Shown piece after piece: positions 1 to 9,681 of a DNA stretch of 64,000 nucleotides (positions are counted from its first letter, which is position 1; the number at the start of each line of letters is the position of its first letter). Made by a program: the position numbers and the translations under genes. Below the pieces are notes generated by a model, which was not told where the DNA came from, did no database searches, and saw nothing but the letters and a program-made list of their open reading frames with translations. The stretch is from Methyloceanibacter caenitepidi. Lineage in GTDB: Bacteria > Pseudomonadota > Alphaproteobacteria > Rhizobiales > Methyloligellaceae. The stretch spans positions 310,001 through 374,000 of the forward strand of contig NZ_AP014648.1 in assembly GCF_000828475.1 (NCBI RefSeq). The letters are read 5' to 3'.

Positions 1-2
1 TG

Positions 3-1679
3 GAAGGCTTCGCCGTGCTCAGCCCGAGCGGCAAGACCATGGCTGTCGGCGGTCCCATCGCGCCCGATGTCCTTGTCCGTACGCTCCAAACCGGTCAGAA
101 CAGAGAGGCCATCGCGGCCGCGGTTGCGCTCAAAGAGATCACGGTCGCCGAGTTGCCGGGCAAGGATCGAAAGAGCCTCGCCATCGTCCCCGTGATCCAC
201 AACGGCGATGTGGCCTATCTCTATGCGTTTGAGGTCGACCAGAGCGCTGCGGCGGCCCTCACCAACCTCGCCCTTGTCGTCGTGACCGTGACGACTGGCC
301 TTCTGATCGTGATGGGTTTCTCGGTTCCGGCCGCCATTGCGTCGCGCCGCATCCGCGAGCGTTGGCAGGCAGAGGACAAGATCCGCTATCTCGCCATGCA
401 CGACTCCCTGACCGGGCTGCCCAACCGGCTGCAGTTTCGCTATCACCTGGAACAGGCCGTCGCCCGTGCAAAGAGGCATGACACCAAGATTGCCGTCTTC
501 GGCTTGGATCTGGACCGCTTCAAGAACGTCAACTACACCCTCGGCCATGCGACCGGCGATGCCCTGCTTGAAGAGGTTGCCGCCCGGCTGGTCGAGACCC
601 TCCGCGACAGCGATATCGTCGGACGAATGGGCGGCGATGAATTCGCCGTGGTCGCCGAGAACATCGCGGTCCCGGAAGACGCCATGACTTTGGCCAAACG
701 CATTTGCGATGCGCTGGGCGCGCCGTACATGGTCAACGGCCATGAGATCACGACGTCCGCCAGTGTCGGCATCGCTCTGGGACCGATCGCCAATCATCCC
801 GTCGAAATCCTGATGAAGAACGCGGATCTGGCGCTTTACCGGGCCAAGCAGGACGGTCGCAACACGTTCCGCTTCTTCGAGCCGGCCATGGACGCGGCGC
901 TCCAAAGGCGCCGGCGTCTGGAGCACGATCTGCGGAATGCCATCCGCAAGAATCAACTCTATCTCGACTATCAACCGCAGTTCGGTCTCAGCGAAGGACA
1001 GTTGACCGGCTACGAGGCGCTGGTGCGTTGGTGGCATCCGACGGAAGGCGAAATCCCGCCGTCGACTTTCGTGCCGATCGCCGAGGAGACGGGTCTCATC
1101 GTGCCGCTCGGCGAGTGGATCCTGAAGACAGCCTGCACCTATGCCTTGGGTTGGCCCAGCGACACCAAGCTCGCCGTGAACCTGTCGCCCGCCCAGTTCA
1201 AGACCCAAGACGTCTTCGACCTCGTGCGACGGGTGCTGGTAGAGACAGGCCTTGAGCCCGAACGCCTGGAGCTTGAGATCACGGAAAGCACCATTCTGCA
1301 GAATACCGACCAAGTCATCGAGACGCTTAGCAGGCTGGACCAGCTCGGTGTTTCGATTGCAATGGACGACTTCGGCACCGGCTATTCGAGCTTGTCCTAC
1401 CTGACCCGTTTCCCGGTGAGGAAGATCAAGATCGACCGCTCCTTCATCGATACGCTCGGCACGAACGAGCAGACGAGCGCGATCGTCTCCAGCATCGTCG
1501 GCCTTGGCCAATCCCTGCATGTGACGATCACGGCCGAGGGCGTCGAAACCGAGGGGCAGGCGGCCATGCTGAAGCGCTGGGGCTGCGATCAGGTTCAGGG
1601 ATACTATTACGGCCGGCCGGAGGCCGAGGTGCCCGCAAACCCGCTCGAAGACGTGCCGCTCGACCGCAACGTCGCGTGA
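3..1679 (+). CDS. GGDEF-EAL cyclic-di-GMP protein (N-terminus cut by window edge)
   Basis: Membrane-bound dual-domain enzyme expected to make and/or degrade the second messenger c-di-GMP. The reading frame is already open at the window edge, so the N-terminal sensor part is incomplete; about 85 residues of an extracytoplasmic domain remain. One transmembrane helix follows (around visible residues 88-110), then a GGDEF domain with an intact GGDEF signature, preceded by RDSD five residues upstream, which fits the RxxD product-inhibition site. The EAL domain has YEALVRW, LELEITES, DDFGTGYSSLSYL, KIDRSFI and AEGVET, so both catalytic cores look intact. Family knowledge says such hybrids may use only one activity; sequence alone cannot decide. 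No obvious operon partner. Confidence 0.9.
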   Translation, partial: EGFAVLSPSGKTMAVGGPIAPDVLVRTLQTGQNREAIAAAVALKEITVAELPGKDRKSLAIVPVIHNGDVAYLYAFEVDQSAAAALTNLALVVVTVTTGLLIVMGFSVPAAIASRRIRERWQAEDKIRYLAMHDSLTGLPNRLQFRYHLEQAVARAKRHDTKIAVFGLDLDRFKNVNYTLGHATGDALLEEVAARLVETLRDSDIVGRMGGDEFAVVAENIAVPEDAMTLAKRICDALGAPYMVNGHEITTSASVGIALGPIANHPVEILMKNADLALYRAKQDGRNTFRFFEPAMDAALQRRRRLEHDLRNAIRKNQLYLDYQPQFGLSEGQLTGYEALVRWWHPTEGEIPPSTFVPIAEETGLIVPLGEWILKTACTYALGWPSDTKLAVNLSPAQFKTQDVFDLVRRVLVETGLEPERLELEITESTILQNTDQVIETLSRLDQLGVSIAMDDFGTGYSSLSYLTRFPVRKIKIDRSFIDTLGTNEQTSAIVSSIVGLGQSLHVTITAEGVETEGQAAMLKRWGCDQVQGYYYGRPEAEVPANPLEDVPLDRNVA

Positions 1680-1706
1680 TGGCTTGAAACGAGCCGCAGC
1701 CGGTCG

Positions 1707-2276
1707 TCAGTCGACCGGCTGACCGCCCGGGCCGTATGTCCGCGGCCGGTCACGTTCACATGAAAACCGGCGCGCGTCCTTGTCCGCGATCTCGCGGGCC
1801 AGTCTGTTCGCGTCCGGGTTCGCCTCCGCGCGCACATAGGCGACATGGCAGGCGTCCGTTTCGCCCAGCTTGGTGACCACCAGGGTCGACCCCTTGCTGA
1901 GGCCGTCCGAGTCCCAATGGTATCGGAGGATCGTGGCGAACGGCTTCCCGTCCTCGACCCGCCACTCCAGCGTTTCGCCGGTCGTGTTGAACATCGGGAG
2001 GGTCTGTCGGGCGGCCGTCTGATCCCTCGCCCGGTTGCCGTAGGACACGAACATGCGCAAATCGCCCTCGGCGACCCGGACGGCCATGCCGCCGTACCCC
2101 TTGCAGCGAAACACCGCGCCTTGCTCGGCCATCGCGGGCGGCGTGACGGCGTCGCATTTCTCCAGGACGAGGGGCGTATAGGCGCTTTCGGCGGCTCCGG
2201 CGGCCGGCGCCGTGGGCACGAGAAGCCCGGCCCCAGCCAAAATGGCGGCGAATGTCCGGCTCCCAGGCCCCGTCAT
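1707..2276 (-). CDS. exported hypothetical protein
   Basis: 189-residue protein that I do not recognise. It begins with a signal peptide (hydrophobic core after MTGPGSR, likely cleavage after an AxA motif near residue 28), so it probably acts in the periplasm. The mature part has four cysteines (in EKCDAV, FRCKGY, DACHVAY and RFSCERD), compatible with two disulfides. It is convergent with the GGDEF-EAL gene and divergent from dapB. The ATG start places the signal peptide exactly at the N-terminus. Function unknown. Confidence 0.7.
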   Translation of the reverse strand: MTGPGSRTFAAILAGAGLLVPTAPAAGAAESAYTPLVLEKCDAVTPPAMAEQGAVFRCKGYGGMAVRVAEGDLRMFVSYGNRARDQTAARQTLPMFNTTGETLEWRVEDGKPFATILRYHWDSDGLSKGSTLVVTKLGETDACHVAYVRAEANPDANRLAREIADKDARRFSCERDRPRTYGPGGQPVD

Positions 2277-2428
2277 GTCCGAAAGCCCCCTACTTTGGTC
2301 CAGTGAGGTTGAGCGCTTGCCGGACTTGTGACAAGCGTCCGGTCGTCATACAACGGCACCGCACAATTTTTTGCCGTCAGCCATCGTAGCCCGGCGGCTC
2401 GACGAATGCATCGGGGGCGCCACGCACC

Positions 2429-3235
2429 ATGAGTGACATGAGGATCGCGGTACTCGGTGCTGCCGGGCGCATGGGCCAGGCCCTGACCCGCGCCCTGCAC
2501 GCGACCCCGGGCTGCGAAATCGCCGGCGGCCTCGAGACGGCGGGCTCGCCGGCTGTCGGCTGCGATATCGGCGAGATCGCCGGCCTTGATCCTGTTGGGG
2601 TCTCAATCACCGACGATCCTCATGCGCTCTTCGCCCACGCGGAAGGCGTTCTCGACTTCACCCTGCCCCATGCGACGACCGAGTTCGTGGCGCTCTCCGC
2701 TCAGGCCCGGATCGTCCATGTCATCGGCACGACCGGTTTTAGCGACGAGCAGCTTTCCCGGATCGATGCCGCCGCCCGGCACGCCACCATCGTAAAGGCC
2801 GGCAATATGAGCATGGGCGTCAATCTCATGGCGGCGCTGACGAAGCGCGTCGCCGAGATCTTGGGGCCCGAGTTCGATATCGAAATTCTGGAGATGCACC
2901 ACCGCCACAAGCGCGACGCGCCGTCGGGCACCGCGCTGATGCTCGGCGAGGCGGCCGCACAGGGGCGGGCAGTCGCGCTCGCGGATAAGGCGGTCCGGAC
3001 GCGCGAAGGCGAGACAGGCCCGCGCGCCGAAGGCGACATTGGTTTCGCTACGCTCCGGGGCGGCGACGTCGTCGGCGAGCACAGCGTGATCTTCGCCGGT
3101 CCTGGCGAGCGTTTCGAGCTGACACATATTGCATCCGACCGCGGCATTTTCGCCCGCGGGGCGGTTCGCGCGGCCCTCTGGGCCCGGGGACGGCCGCCTG
3201 GGCTATACTCGATGGCGGATGTGCTTGGACTGTAA
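2429..3235 (+). CDS. dapB: 4-hydroxy-tetrahydrodipicolinate reductase
   Basis: NAD(P)H-dependent reductase of the diaminopimelate/lysine pathway, cytosolic. The 268-residue length is normal. The N-terminal Rossmann loop GAAGRMGQ binds the nucleotide, and the central [17 protein letters not shown] carries the catalytic His/Lys and the substrate-binding SGTA of the family. The C-terminal [17 protein letters not shown] matches the conserved DapB end. The start ATG directly precedes the Rossmann strand; a second in-frame ATG lies nine bases downstream. dapB-gpmA-nth is a recurring alphaproteobacterial order, which supports the call. Confidence 0.96.
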   Translation: MSDMRIAVLGAAGRMGQALTRALHATPGCEIAGGLETAGSPAVGCDIGEIAGLDPVGVSITDDPHALFAHAEGVLDFTLPHATTEFVALSAQARIVHVIGTTGFSDEQLSRIDAAARHATIVKAGNMSMGVNLMAALTKRVAEILGPEFDIEILEMHHRHKRDAPSGTALMLGEAAAQGRAVALADKAVRTREGETGPRAEGDIGFATLRGGDVVGEHSVIFAGPGERFELTHIASDRGIFARGAVRAALWARGRPPGLYSMADVLGL

Positions 3236-3412
3236 CAACGCAGTGATAGTTCGGTTGGGGACATCCGATGGCAGCGCTAAGGCCTTGTTATCCTTGCAGC
3301 CAAAAAGTCACCCCAATGGGCGGTAATAGTGACCATGGCTCTTACACATGCGGACTTATAATCGCCGCCAAGAAGAGGCCTCCACGGCGTCGAAGGGCCA
3401 ATTGAGCAGACG
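3236..3412. other. dapB-gpmA intergenic region
   Basis: 177 bases without a gene. A perfect TATAAT lies at 3357-3362, but no good -35 hexamer sits 16-18 bases upstream, so a sigma-70 promoter is only a possibility. No convincing terminator hairpin was seen. Confidence 0.3.
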
Positions 3413-4090
3413 ATGACAGGGCGGTATTCAGGGGACATGCTTCAAAAGACGAGCGATCGACCAGACGGCTCAGACAACGTTCTTGTTTTGGTCCGGCACG
3501 GCCAAAGCGAGTGGAACCGCCTCAATATGTTCACGGGCTGGAAGGATGTCGGCCTGAGCGAGGAAGGCGTCTCCGAAGCGCATCGGGCCGGTCAGCGGCT
3601 CAAGGACGAGGGCCTCGTTTTCGACAGCGCCTTCGCGTCCACATTGAAGCGCGCCCACAACACGCTCGACATCATCCTTGGCGAAGTGGGTCAGGGCAAA
3701 CTCCCCATCATCAAGGCAGCCGCGCTCAACGAGCGCGACTATGGGGACCTTGTGGGAATCAACAAGGAAGAGGCCCGCAAGCGTTTCGGTGCCGAGAAGG
3801 TTCAGATCTGGCAGCGCTCTTACGATGTCGCGCCGCCGGGTGGCGAATCCCTGAAGGATACGGCCGCGCGGGTGTGCCCCTTTTTCGATCGTTGGATCGT
3901 CCCAGAGCTGCAATCCGGCAAGAACGTGATCGTGGTCGCGCACGGTAACTCCCTGCGCTCGCTGATCATGGAGCTGGACAAGCTCACGCCGGAAGAGGTT
4001 CAGCACTACTCCCTGGCGACCGCCACACCGGTGATCTATCGGGTCAAGGCGGACGGAACCCTCGCCGAGAAGCGCAGCCTCGCCGCGTAA
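3413..4090 (+). CDS. gpmA: 2,3-bisphosphoglycerate-dependent phosphoglycerate mutase
   Basis: Interconverts 3- and 2-phosphoglycerate in glycolysis/gluconeogenesis through a phosphohistidine. The motif VLVRHGQSEWN contains the catalytic His; LNERDYGDL and VAHGNSLR (second active-site His) follow. At 225 residues it is the short form common in alphaproteobacteria. The start is uncertain: ATG at 3437 lies just after AGGGGAC and would remove eight residues, still well before the RHG motif. Confidence 0.95.
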   Translation: MTGRYSGDMLQKTSDRPDGSDNVLVLVRHGQSEWNRLNMFTGWKDVGLSEEGVSEAHRAGQRLKDEGLVFDSAFASTLKRAHNTLDIILGEVGQGKLPIIKAAALNERDYGDLVGINKEEARKRFGAEKVQIWQRSYDVAPPGGESLKDTAARVCPFFDRWIVPELQSGKNVIVVAHGNSLRSLIMELDKLTPEEVQHYSLATATPVIYRVKADGTLAEKRSLAA

Positions 4091-4111
4091 CGCTTCAGCC
4101 GTTTCAGGTCA

Positions 4112-4618
4112 CTAGACGGCCGGTGCGCTGCCTTCGCGCAGCGCCGCTTTCAGCGCATCCGCAAAATCTTCCCGCTCCGGATCGGTCAGAAATGCGCCGA
4201 ACACGAGCCGCTTGCCGTGGCTGGCCAGAGACAGCTCCGAGGAGAGCCCGACGCGCTCCTCGACCCGGACCCGGACCCAGTAGGGATTGAACCGCCAGGA
4301 CTGCTCTTTTCCATTGGGCGCGACGCGCGTCACCGTCAGCGCCTCGTCGGTGAGCGCCACGGTCTCGTACACCCGCAAGGCCCTGAAATTGATTCGGAAC
4401 GCCACATAGACGAGCAGCACATCGAGGCCCATGAACCCGAGGATGGGCCAAGCCCCCATCAGGAAAAACATGAGTCCTGTGCCGAAGGAAACCGCACTGA
4501 TGGCGGCCATGAAAATCACAAAGCCCTTGGGTCCCAGAGACCGGTGCGGGGTCAGCACCGCACGAAATCGAGGCTCGCTGTCATCGGGGCCTTGCGGCAG
4601 GGTCGGCGTGTCTGTCAT
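4112..4618 (-). CDS. DUF2244 integral membrane protein
   Basis: 168-residue protein of the DUF2244 family, function unknown. After a hydrophilic N-terminus come two closely spaced transmembrane helices (about residues 32-75), then a soluble part with conserved WRFNPYWVRV and a C-terminal FGAFLTDPEREDFADAL. The frame stays open upstream, but ATG at 4618 is the natural start and leaves 42 bases to the divergent nth. It is convergent with gpmA and about 21 bases from its stop. Name from recall of the domain family; role not inferable. Confidence 0.75.
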   Translation of the reverse strand: MTDTPTLPQGPDDSEPRFRAVLTPHRSLGPKGFVIFMAAISAVSFGTGLMFFLMGAWPILGFMGLDVLLVYVAFRINFRALRVYETVALTDEALTVTRVAPNGKEQSWRFNPYWVRVRVEERVGLSSELSLASHGKRLVFGAFLTDPEREDFADALKAALREGSAPAV

Positions 4619-4660
4619 AGCGTTCACAATAATACAGCCGGGAAGGGTGGCACAACGCAA

Positions 4661-5371
4661 GTGGCGGTCGGATCGAGAAAGGGTGAGGCGCCGAAACGGC
4701 GCCCGGCGCGCCGGCGCTCGGGCACCAAGCTGACCCGCGCGCAGATCGAGGAAATGTTCGCGCGCTTCGAAGCGCTCGATCCCGATCCGCGGACGGAATT
4801 GAACTACCGCAATCCGTTCACGCTCCTCGTCGCGGTGGTACTTTCCGCCCAGGCCACCGACGCATCCGTTAACCGCTGCACACCGGCTCTCTTCGAGATC
4901 GCCGAGACACCCGAGAAAATGGCCGCTCTTGCCGAAGAAGACGTCAGTGAACGGATCAAGACAATCGGGCTCTTCCGCAACAAGGCTAAGAACGTGATCG
5001 CGCTGTCGAAGAAGATCGTCGCCGAGCACGGCGGCAAGGTGCCCGAGAGCCGCGAGGATCTCGAGGCGCTGCCGGGCGTGGGACGCAAAACCGCAAATGT
5101 CGTTTTAAACGTCGCGTTCGGCCAGCCCACGATCGCCATCGACACGCACATCTTCCGGGTCTCCAACCGCACCGGCCTCGCGCCCGGAAAAACCCCGTTG
5201 CAGGTGGAGGAGACCCTCGAGCGCGTGATCCCCGACCGGTACAAGCGCCACGCCCATCATTGGCTGATCCTGCACGGACGTTATGTGTGCAAGGCCCGTA
5301 AGCCCGAATGCTGGCGCTGCCATATAGCCGATCTGTGCACCTTCAAGAAAAAGATCGAGGCGCCCACTTAG
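4661..5371 (+). CDS. nth: endonuclease III, base-excision repair glycosylase/AP lyase
   Basis: Removes oxidised pyrimidines and cleaves the AP site. The helix-hairpin-helix LPGVGRKTANVVLNVAFG holds the catalytic Lys, and IAIDTHIFRVSNR the catalytic Asp. The C-terminus has the four-cysteine [4Fe-4S] pattern C-x6-C-x2-C-x5-C (CKARKPECWRCHIADLC). The chosen start is GTG at 4661 because the frame upstream runs antisense to the DUF2244 gene; it leaves a basic 25-residue N-terminal tail common in this family. The stop codon overlaps the stop of the convergent CysZ-like gene. Confidence 0.94.
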   Translation: MAVGSRKGEAPKRRPARRRSGTKLTRAQIEEMFARFEALDPDPRTELNYRNPFTLLVAVVLSAQATDASVNRCTPALFEIAETPEKMAALAEEDVSERIKTIGLFRNKAKNVIALSKKIVAEHGGKVPESREDLEALPGVGRKTANVVLNVAFGQPTIAIDTHIFRVSNRTGLAPGKTPLQVEETLERVIPDRYKRHAHHWLILHGRYVCKARKPECWRCHIADLCTFKKKIEAPT

Positions 5372-6096
5372 ACCCTCGTCGTTTGCGCGGCAGGCTCTTG
5401 TGCTGCTTGGCGTTGTCCGGAACCCGGCAGTCCGGGCTTCGTCTTGGCGGCAATGCGTTTCCACATGCGCACCATGAACCCCGTCGCAAAGAGCGGCGTG
5501 AGAAGGTTGAGGATCGGCACGGACGCCACGGCCGCGATCACCAGCCCGCACAACAACACGGTCGTGGTGTTGGCCTTGCGGATGCGCTTGGCCTCGCGCG
5601 CGCTTACATGCCGCATGGCCGCAAGTTCGAAATACTCGCGTCCGAGCAGATAACCATTGCCCACGTAGAACGCGATCAAATTGACGCCCGGCACCAACAG
5701 AAGGAGCAGCGCGACGAGATTGACGATCAGGACGACGAAGAAGAATCGGATCGCCAGCCATATGGATCGCGCGATCGGTAACTCCCGGCCCGGCGGATCG
5801 GCCGGAAACCCCTGTTGCTCGACGACGGCGGCGATATCGTCGAGATAGAGGCCCGCGATCAGTGACGTCACCGGTGGTACGAGGAAGATCGAGGCCGCGA
5901 CCAGCGCAAGCCCGCCGAGAACCTGAACGGATGTCTCGATCCAATCCGGCCACGCGACGAAATGCGCGAACGACCACTGGATGGCGATGAAAAGCCCTGC
6001 CAGCAAGGCGAGCGTAAAAGCCACGCACTTCACCATGACCGAGCGGAATGGCGGCGAGAAGAGTTCCCCAAAGGCTTGACGTGCTGCGCTAAGCAT
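5368..6096 (-). CDS. CysZ/EI24-family membrane protein
   Basis: 242-residue polytopic membrane protein resembling the EI24/CysZ family, some members of which take up sulfate. Four hydrophobic stretches are seen near residues 25-45, 60-90, 112-145 and 175-205. The C-terminal 35 residues are hydrophilic and basic. Transport of sulfate is family knowledge only; no cysteine-synthesis gene is nearby. It is convergent with nth (4-base overlap) and divergent from the PfkB kinase. Confidence 0.75.
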   Translation of the reverse strand: MLSAARQAFGELFSPPFRSVMVKCVAFTLALLAGLFIAIQWSFAHFVAWPDWIETSVQVLGGLALVAASIFLVPPVTSLIAGLYLDDIAAVVEQQGFPADPPGRELPIARSIWLAIRFFFVVLIVNLVALLLLLVPGVNLIAFYVGNGYLLGREYFELAAMRHVSAREAKRIRKANTTTVLLCGLVIAAVASVPILNLLTPLFATGFMVRMWKRIAAKTKPGLPGSGQRQAAQEPAAQTTRV

Positions 6097-6203
6097 GACT
6101 TGTCCTGCGTCTGTCGGCTGGAGGGAATATAGCGATGGCAGATCGCGACGCCAGCAGCCACATCTGACGTGAACGAAGCTGAACCGGGAGAATTGGCGGG
6201 ACT

Positions 6204-7202
6204 ATGGCTGAAAAGACGATCGACGTGGTTGGTATCGGAAACGCCATTGTGGACATCATCGCGCGTTGCGACGACGCGTTTTTGACGAAGCGCAACCTGG
6301 ACAAAGGCTTCATGCGGCTGATCGATTCCGCAGAGGCCGCCGAACTCTATGAAGAGATGGGACCGGCCACGGAGCGTTCGGGCGGATCCGTCGCCAATTC
6401 GATCGCCGGCCTCGCCGCACTCGGTGCGAAGTGCGGCTTTATCGGCCGCGTCGCCGCCGATCAGTTCGGCGGGATTTTCCGCCACGATATCCGCTCACTG
6501 GGCGTCTCATACGAGACCGAACCGGCCGTCGACGGCGCGCCGACCGCGCGCTGCCTGATCCTGGTGACGCCCGATGGCGAGCGCACCATGAACACGTTTC
6601 TCGGTGCGAGCGTGGACATGACGGCCGCCGACATCGATGCCGATCTCATCGCTGCCTCCAAGTTCGTCTATCTGGAGGGCTATCTCTTCGACAAGGACGA
6701 GGCCAAGTCGGCATTCCGCGAGGCGGCCAAGCTCGCCAAGGAGGCCGGCGCCAAGGTTGCTCTGTCGTTGTCAGATCCGTTCTGCGTCGACCGGCACCGG
6801 GACGACTTCCGGGAACTGGTCAAACACGGCGCCGACATCGTGTTTGCCAATGAGAAGGAAATCACTTCCCTTTACGAGACCAACACGTTTCTGGAGGCGG
6901 CCGACGCGGCCTTGCAGGACTGCGAGATGGCCGTCCTCACCCGGTCCGAGGACGGATCGCTGATCGTCGGCGGCGGGGAGACCATCGAGATTCGTGCCGA
7001 GCCTGTCTCCGAGGTGCTGGATGCCACGGGCGCGGGCGATTTATACGCGGCGGGCTTCCTTTTCGGTCTCTCGCGCGGCATGCCGGTCGCCGATTGCGGC
7101 CGTCTCGGCAGCATTGCCGCCGCAGAAGCCATCTCTCATATCGGCGCGCGGCCCGAGGCTAACCTCGTTGAACTCGCCAAGGCCCGAGGGCTCCTGTCCT
7201 AG
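6204..7202 (+). CDS. PfkB-family (adenosine-kinase-like) sugar/nucleoside kinase
   Basis: 332-residue ribokinase-fold kinase. The N-terminal VVGIGNAIVDI and GGSVANS motifs bind the substrate; the C-terminal DATGAGDLYAAGFL carries the catalytic Asp and anion hole. The overall pattern, including RSGGSVANSIAGLAALG and FANEKEI, resembles adenosine kinase-type members widespread in alphaproteobacteria. Substrate not proven by sequence. The ATG follows GGCGGGACT. Likely its own transcription unit: the upstream gene diverges and coaA converges. Confidence 0.88.
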   Translation: MAEKTIDVVGIGNAIVDIIARCDDAFLTKRNLDKGFMRLIDSAEAAELYEEMGPATERSGGSVANSIAGLAALGAKCGFIGRVAADQFGGIFRHDIRSLGVSYETEPAVDGAPTARCLILVTPDGERTMNTFLGASVDMTAADIDADLIAASKFVYLEGYLFDKDEAKSAFREAAKLAKEAGAKVALSLSDPFCVDRHRDDFRELVKHGADIVFANEKEITSLYETNTFLEAADAALQDCEMAVLTRSEDGSLIVGGGETIEIRAEPVSEVLDATGAGDLYAAGFLFGLSRGMPVADCGRLGSIAAAEAISHIGARPEANLVELAKARGLLS

Positions 7203-7213
7203 CGCGGCACGGT

Positions 7214-8167
7214 TCACAGCTTCCGCAGCGCCACGCTTTCCACGGCGTGGCCTGCGCCCTTGCGCAGGATGAGATCGGCGCGCTGCCGGGTCGGCAGAAT
7301 GTTCTCATGCAGGTTGATGAGGTTGATCGTCCGCCACAGCGACAAGGCAACCTCGCGCGCCTCGACTTCGGAGAGCGACGCGTAGCGGTGAAAGTAGGCC
7401 GCCGGATCGCGGAAGGCCGTTTGGCGCAAACGCAGGAAGCGCTCCACGTACCAGCGCTCGACCAGGGCTTCCGCCGCATCGATGTAAATCGAGAAATCGA
7501 AGAAGTCCGATACGAACGGAATCGTCTCACCATCCTTCGGCAGAATGGCGGGTTGAAGAACGTTGAGCCCCTCGACGATGACGATGTCCGGATGCTCGAC
7601 CGCGAGTGTCTGGCCCTGCAGCACGTCGTAAACGACATGCGAGTAGACCGGCGCCTCCACCCGCGCCTTGCCCGATTTCACGTCGCCCAAGAAATTGAGC
7701 AGCGTTGGCAGGTCGTAGCTCTCTGGGAACCCTTTCCGGGTCATCAAACCACGGTCTTCCAGGACCGCGTTCGGGAACAGAAAGCCGTCGGTGGGAACGA
7801 GCGCCACGTTCGGGTGGCTCGGCCAACGGGCGAGCAACGCCTGAAGCACGCGCGCCGACGTGCTCTTGCCCGCGGCGACACTGCCCGCAAGTCCGATGAC
7901 GAAGGGAATCTTTCCGTTGCCTTTGCGCAAGAACTCTTCAGTGATGCCGTGCAGACCTTGCGAGGCTTCAACGTAGAGATTGAGTAAACGGCTCAGAGGC
8001 AGATAGACATCGACGACTTCGTCTGTGGAGACGCGTTCTGTCACGCCGGACAGGTTCTCGATGTCCGCCTCGGTCAGCGTGAGCGGCGTGTCCTCACGCA
8101 GGCGCGCCCATTCCTCGCGCGAGTAGAGCGTGTAGGGCGAGAAACCGACGGCGGGCATGATATCCAT
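7214..8167 (-). CDS. coaA: type I pantothenate kinase
   Basis: Phosphorylates pantothenate in the first committed step of coenzyme A synthesis. The P-loop [18 protein letters not shown] lies near residue 100; [13 protein letters not shown] and [11 protein letters not shown] are diagnostic of the CoaA family. About 317 residues, normal length. A GTG directly before the ATG at 8167 could also serve as start. It lies 21 bases downstream of hisE, as the last gene of the histidine cluster, so it is probably cotranscribed. Confidence 0.95.
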   Translation of the reverse strand: MDIMPAVGFSPYTLYSREEWARLREDTPLTLTEADIENLSGVTERVSTDEVVDVYLPLSRLLNLYVEASQGLHGITEEFLRKGNGKIPFVIGLAGSVAAGKSTSARVLQALLARWPSHPNVALVPTDGFLFPNAVLEDRGLMTRKGFPESYDLPTLLNFLGDVKSGKARVEAPVYSHVVYDVLQGQTLAVEHPDIVIVEGLNVLQPAILPKDGETIPFVSDFFDFSIYIDAAEALVERWYVERFLRLRQTAFRDPAAYFHRYASLSEVEAREVALSLWRTINLINLHENILPTRQRADLILRKGAGHAVESVALRKL

Positions 8168-8188
8168 CACGAAACACCCCGTGGCGGG

Positions 8189-8506
8189 TTAGCCGGCCGG
8201 TCCTTTGTCGCGCGCAAGGCCCGACGTGCCCATGCGCTGCTCGAGCACCTCGCACACCTCGTCGAGCGCAATGTTGCGGGATTCCAGCAGCACGAGGAAG
8301 TGATAGAGCAAGTCCGCGCTCTCTTGGAGGAGTGCGTTCCTGTCCTGCGCCGTTGCGGCAATCGCCACCTCTACGCCCTCTTCGCCCACTTTCTTGGCCG
8401 ACTTGATGGGATCGTCCAGAAGCTGCCGGGTGTAGGACTTATCGGCCGCTTCGGTCCGGCGTTCGCGGATCGTGGCGGCGAGCCTATCCAATGCATTCTT
8501 GCTCAT
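8189..8506 (-). CDS. hisE: phosphoribosyl-ATP pyrophosphatase
   Basis: Second step of histidine biosynthesis: hydrolyses PR-ATP to PR-AMP. 105 residues, a stand-alone HisE as usual in alphaproteobacteria. The conserved core KKVGEEGVEVAIAA followed by ESADLLYHFLVLL supplies the acidic Mg-binding residues of the all-alpha NTP-PPase fold. ATG at 8506 (MSKNALDRL) is preferred over the longer frame. Lies between hisF and coaA on the same strand. Confidence 0.95.
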   Translation of the reverse strand: MSKNALDRLAATIRERRTEAADKSYTRQLLDDPIKSAKKVGEEGVEVAIAATAQDRNALLQESADLLYHFLVLLESRNIALDEVCEVLEQRMGTSGLARDKGPAG

Positions 8507-8566
8507 GTTGTGGCTCTTACACCGTGCCGACGCCGCTGGGAATAGGCGCAAAGGCGGATCGAAGGG

Positions 8567-9343
8567 TCAAGGGTCCAGGCGAACAGGCAATCCCGCTTCG
8601 GCCATGAAGCGCTTGGCTTCGCCGATCGAATGCTCGCCGAAATGGAAAATCGACGCGGCCAGCACCGCCGAGGCGTGCCCGTCGCGCACACCATCCACGA
8701 GATGCTGCAGATTGCCGACGCCACCCGAGGCGATGACGGGCACCGAGACCGTGTCCGCGATCGCCCGTGTCAGCTCGTTGTCGAAGCCGGCGCGCGTACC
8801 GTCGCGGTCCATCGAGGTCAGCAGGATCTCGCCCGCGCCGAGCGAGACGACCTCTTCGGCGTAAGCGATCGCATCGATACCCGTGGGCTCGCGGCCGCCA
8901 TGGGTGAAGATTTCGAAGCGCGGCGCCTTGCCGTTGGCGCCAACGCGCTTGGCATCGATCGCCACCACGATGCATTGCGCCCCGAACTTTTCTGCGGCGC
9001 GGCGCACGAGCTGGCGGTCGCGCACCGCCGCGGTGTTGATCGAGACCTTGTCGGCGCCCGCCTCAAGAAGCGCGCGGACATCATTCGTGGACCGGACGCC
9101 GCCCCCCACGGTCAGCGGCATGAAGCAACGCTCGGCGGTGCGGCTGACGATATCGAGAATAGTCCCGCGCTTCTCATGGCTTGCGGTGATGTCGAGGAAA
9201 CACAGCTCGTCCGCACCGGCCTCGTCATACGCGGCGGCGGCCTCCACGGGATCGCCCGCATCGCGCAGATCGACGAAGTTCACGCCTTTCACGACGCGCC
9301 CGGCCTTCACGTCGAGACAGGGAATGACCCGGACCTTCAACAT
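8567..9343 (-). CDS. hisF: imidazole glycerol phosphate synthase, cyclase subunit
   Basis: TIM-barrel cyclase subunit that takes ammonia from HisH to make IGP and AICAR. 258 residues. [16 protein letters not shown] contains the first catalytic Asp, and VVAIDAKR the second. Phosphate-binding glycines are seen in TVGGGVRS and [10 protein letters not shown]. The start ATG lies three bases after the stop of the small membrane protein, suggesting translational coupling. Confidence 0.97.
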   Translation of the reverse strand: MLKVRVIPCLDVKAGRVVKGVNFVDLRDAGDPVEAAAAYDEAGADELCFLDITASHEKRGTILDIVSRTAERCFMPLTVGGGVRSTNDVRALLEAGADKVSINTAAVRDRQLVRRAAEKFGAQCIVVAIDAKRVGANGKAPRFEIFTHGGREPTGIDAIAYAEEVVSLGAGEILLTSMDRDGTRAGFDNELTRAIADTVSVPVIASGGVGNLQHLVDGVRDGHASAVLAASIFHFGEHSIGEAKRFMAEAGLPVRLDP

Positions 9344-9346
9344 ACT

Positions 9347-9658
9347 CTATGCGGCCCCCTGCTTGGCCCGTTTGCGCGCCGCGACTGCGGTAATGATCCA
9401 AACCAAGATGAGGATCGCGGCCGCACCGAGACCGAGCGGCAGGGTCGCGATGGCGAACCATCCAACCATGCCGAGTTGATACAATGTCTGGCCAACATCC
9501 TGCCCGTCGACGATGCATGGATTGACGAAGCCCTCATGCAGAACGCAACCGTGATTCGCGGCATAGGTCCCCGCACCTAGCGTGACGATCAGCGGCGCGA
9601 CGGCAAGAAGCAAGATCAGCACAAGGGCTAACAAGAAGAACACATTGCGTTTGCGCAT
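9347..9658 (-). CDS. small two-helix membrane protein within the his operon
   Basis: About 103 residues, not recognised. A hydrophobic segment near residues 7-30 and another near 65-90 enclose a roughly 35-residue loop with two cysteines (NHGCVLHEG and NPCIVDG), which could form a disulfide if the loop is periplasmic. The C-terminus is basic (AARKRAKQ). ATG at 9658 is chosen; a GTG six bases upstream is also in frame. It sits between hisA and hisF with only three bases to hisF, so it belongs to the same transcript. Confidence 0.65.
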   Translation of the reverse strand: MRKRNVFFLLALVLILLLAVAPLIVTLGAGTYAANHGCVLHEGFVNPCIVDGQDVGQTLYQLGMVGWFAIATLPLGLGAAAILILVWIITAVAARKRAKQGAA

Positions 9659-9681
9659 CGGCACATACGATGTCCCATGAA

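Noticed and set aside
3357..3362. Perfect TATAAT as promoter of gpmA
   Set aside because: No acceptable -35 sequence at the right distance; kept only as a note in the intergenic entry.
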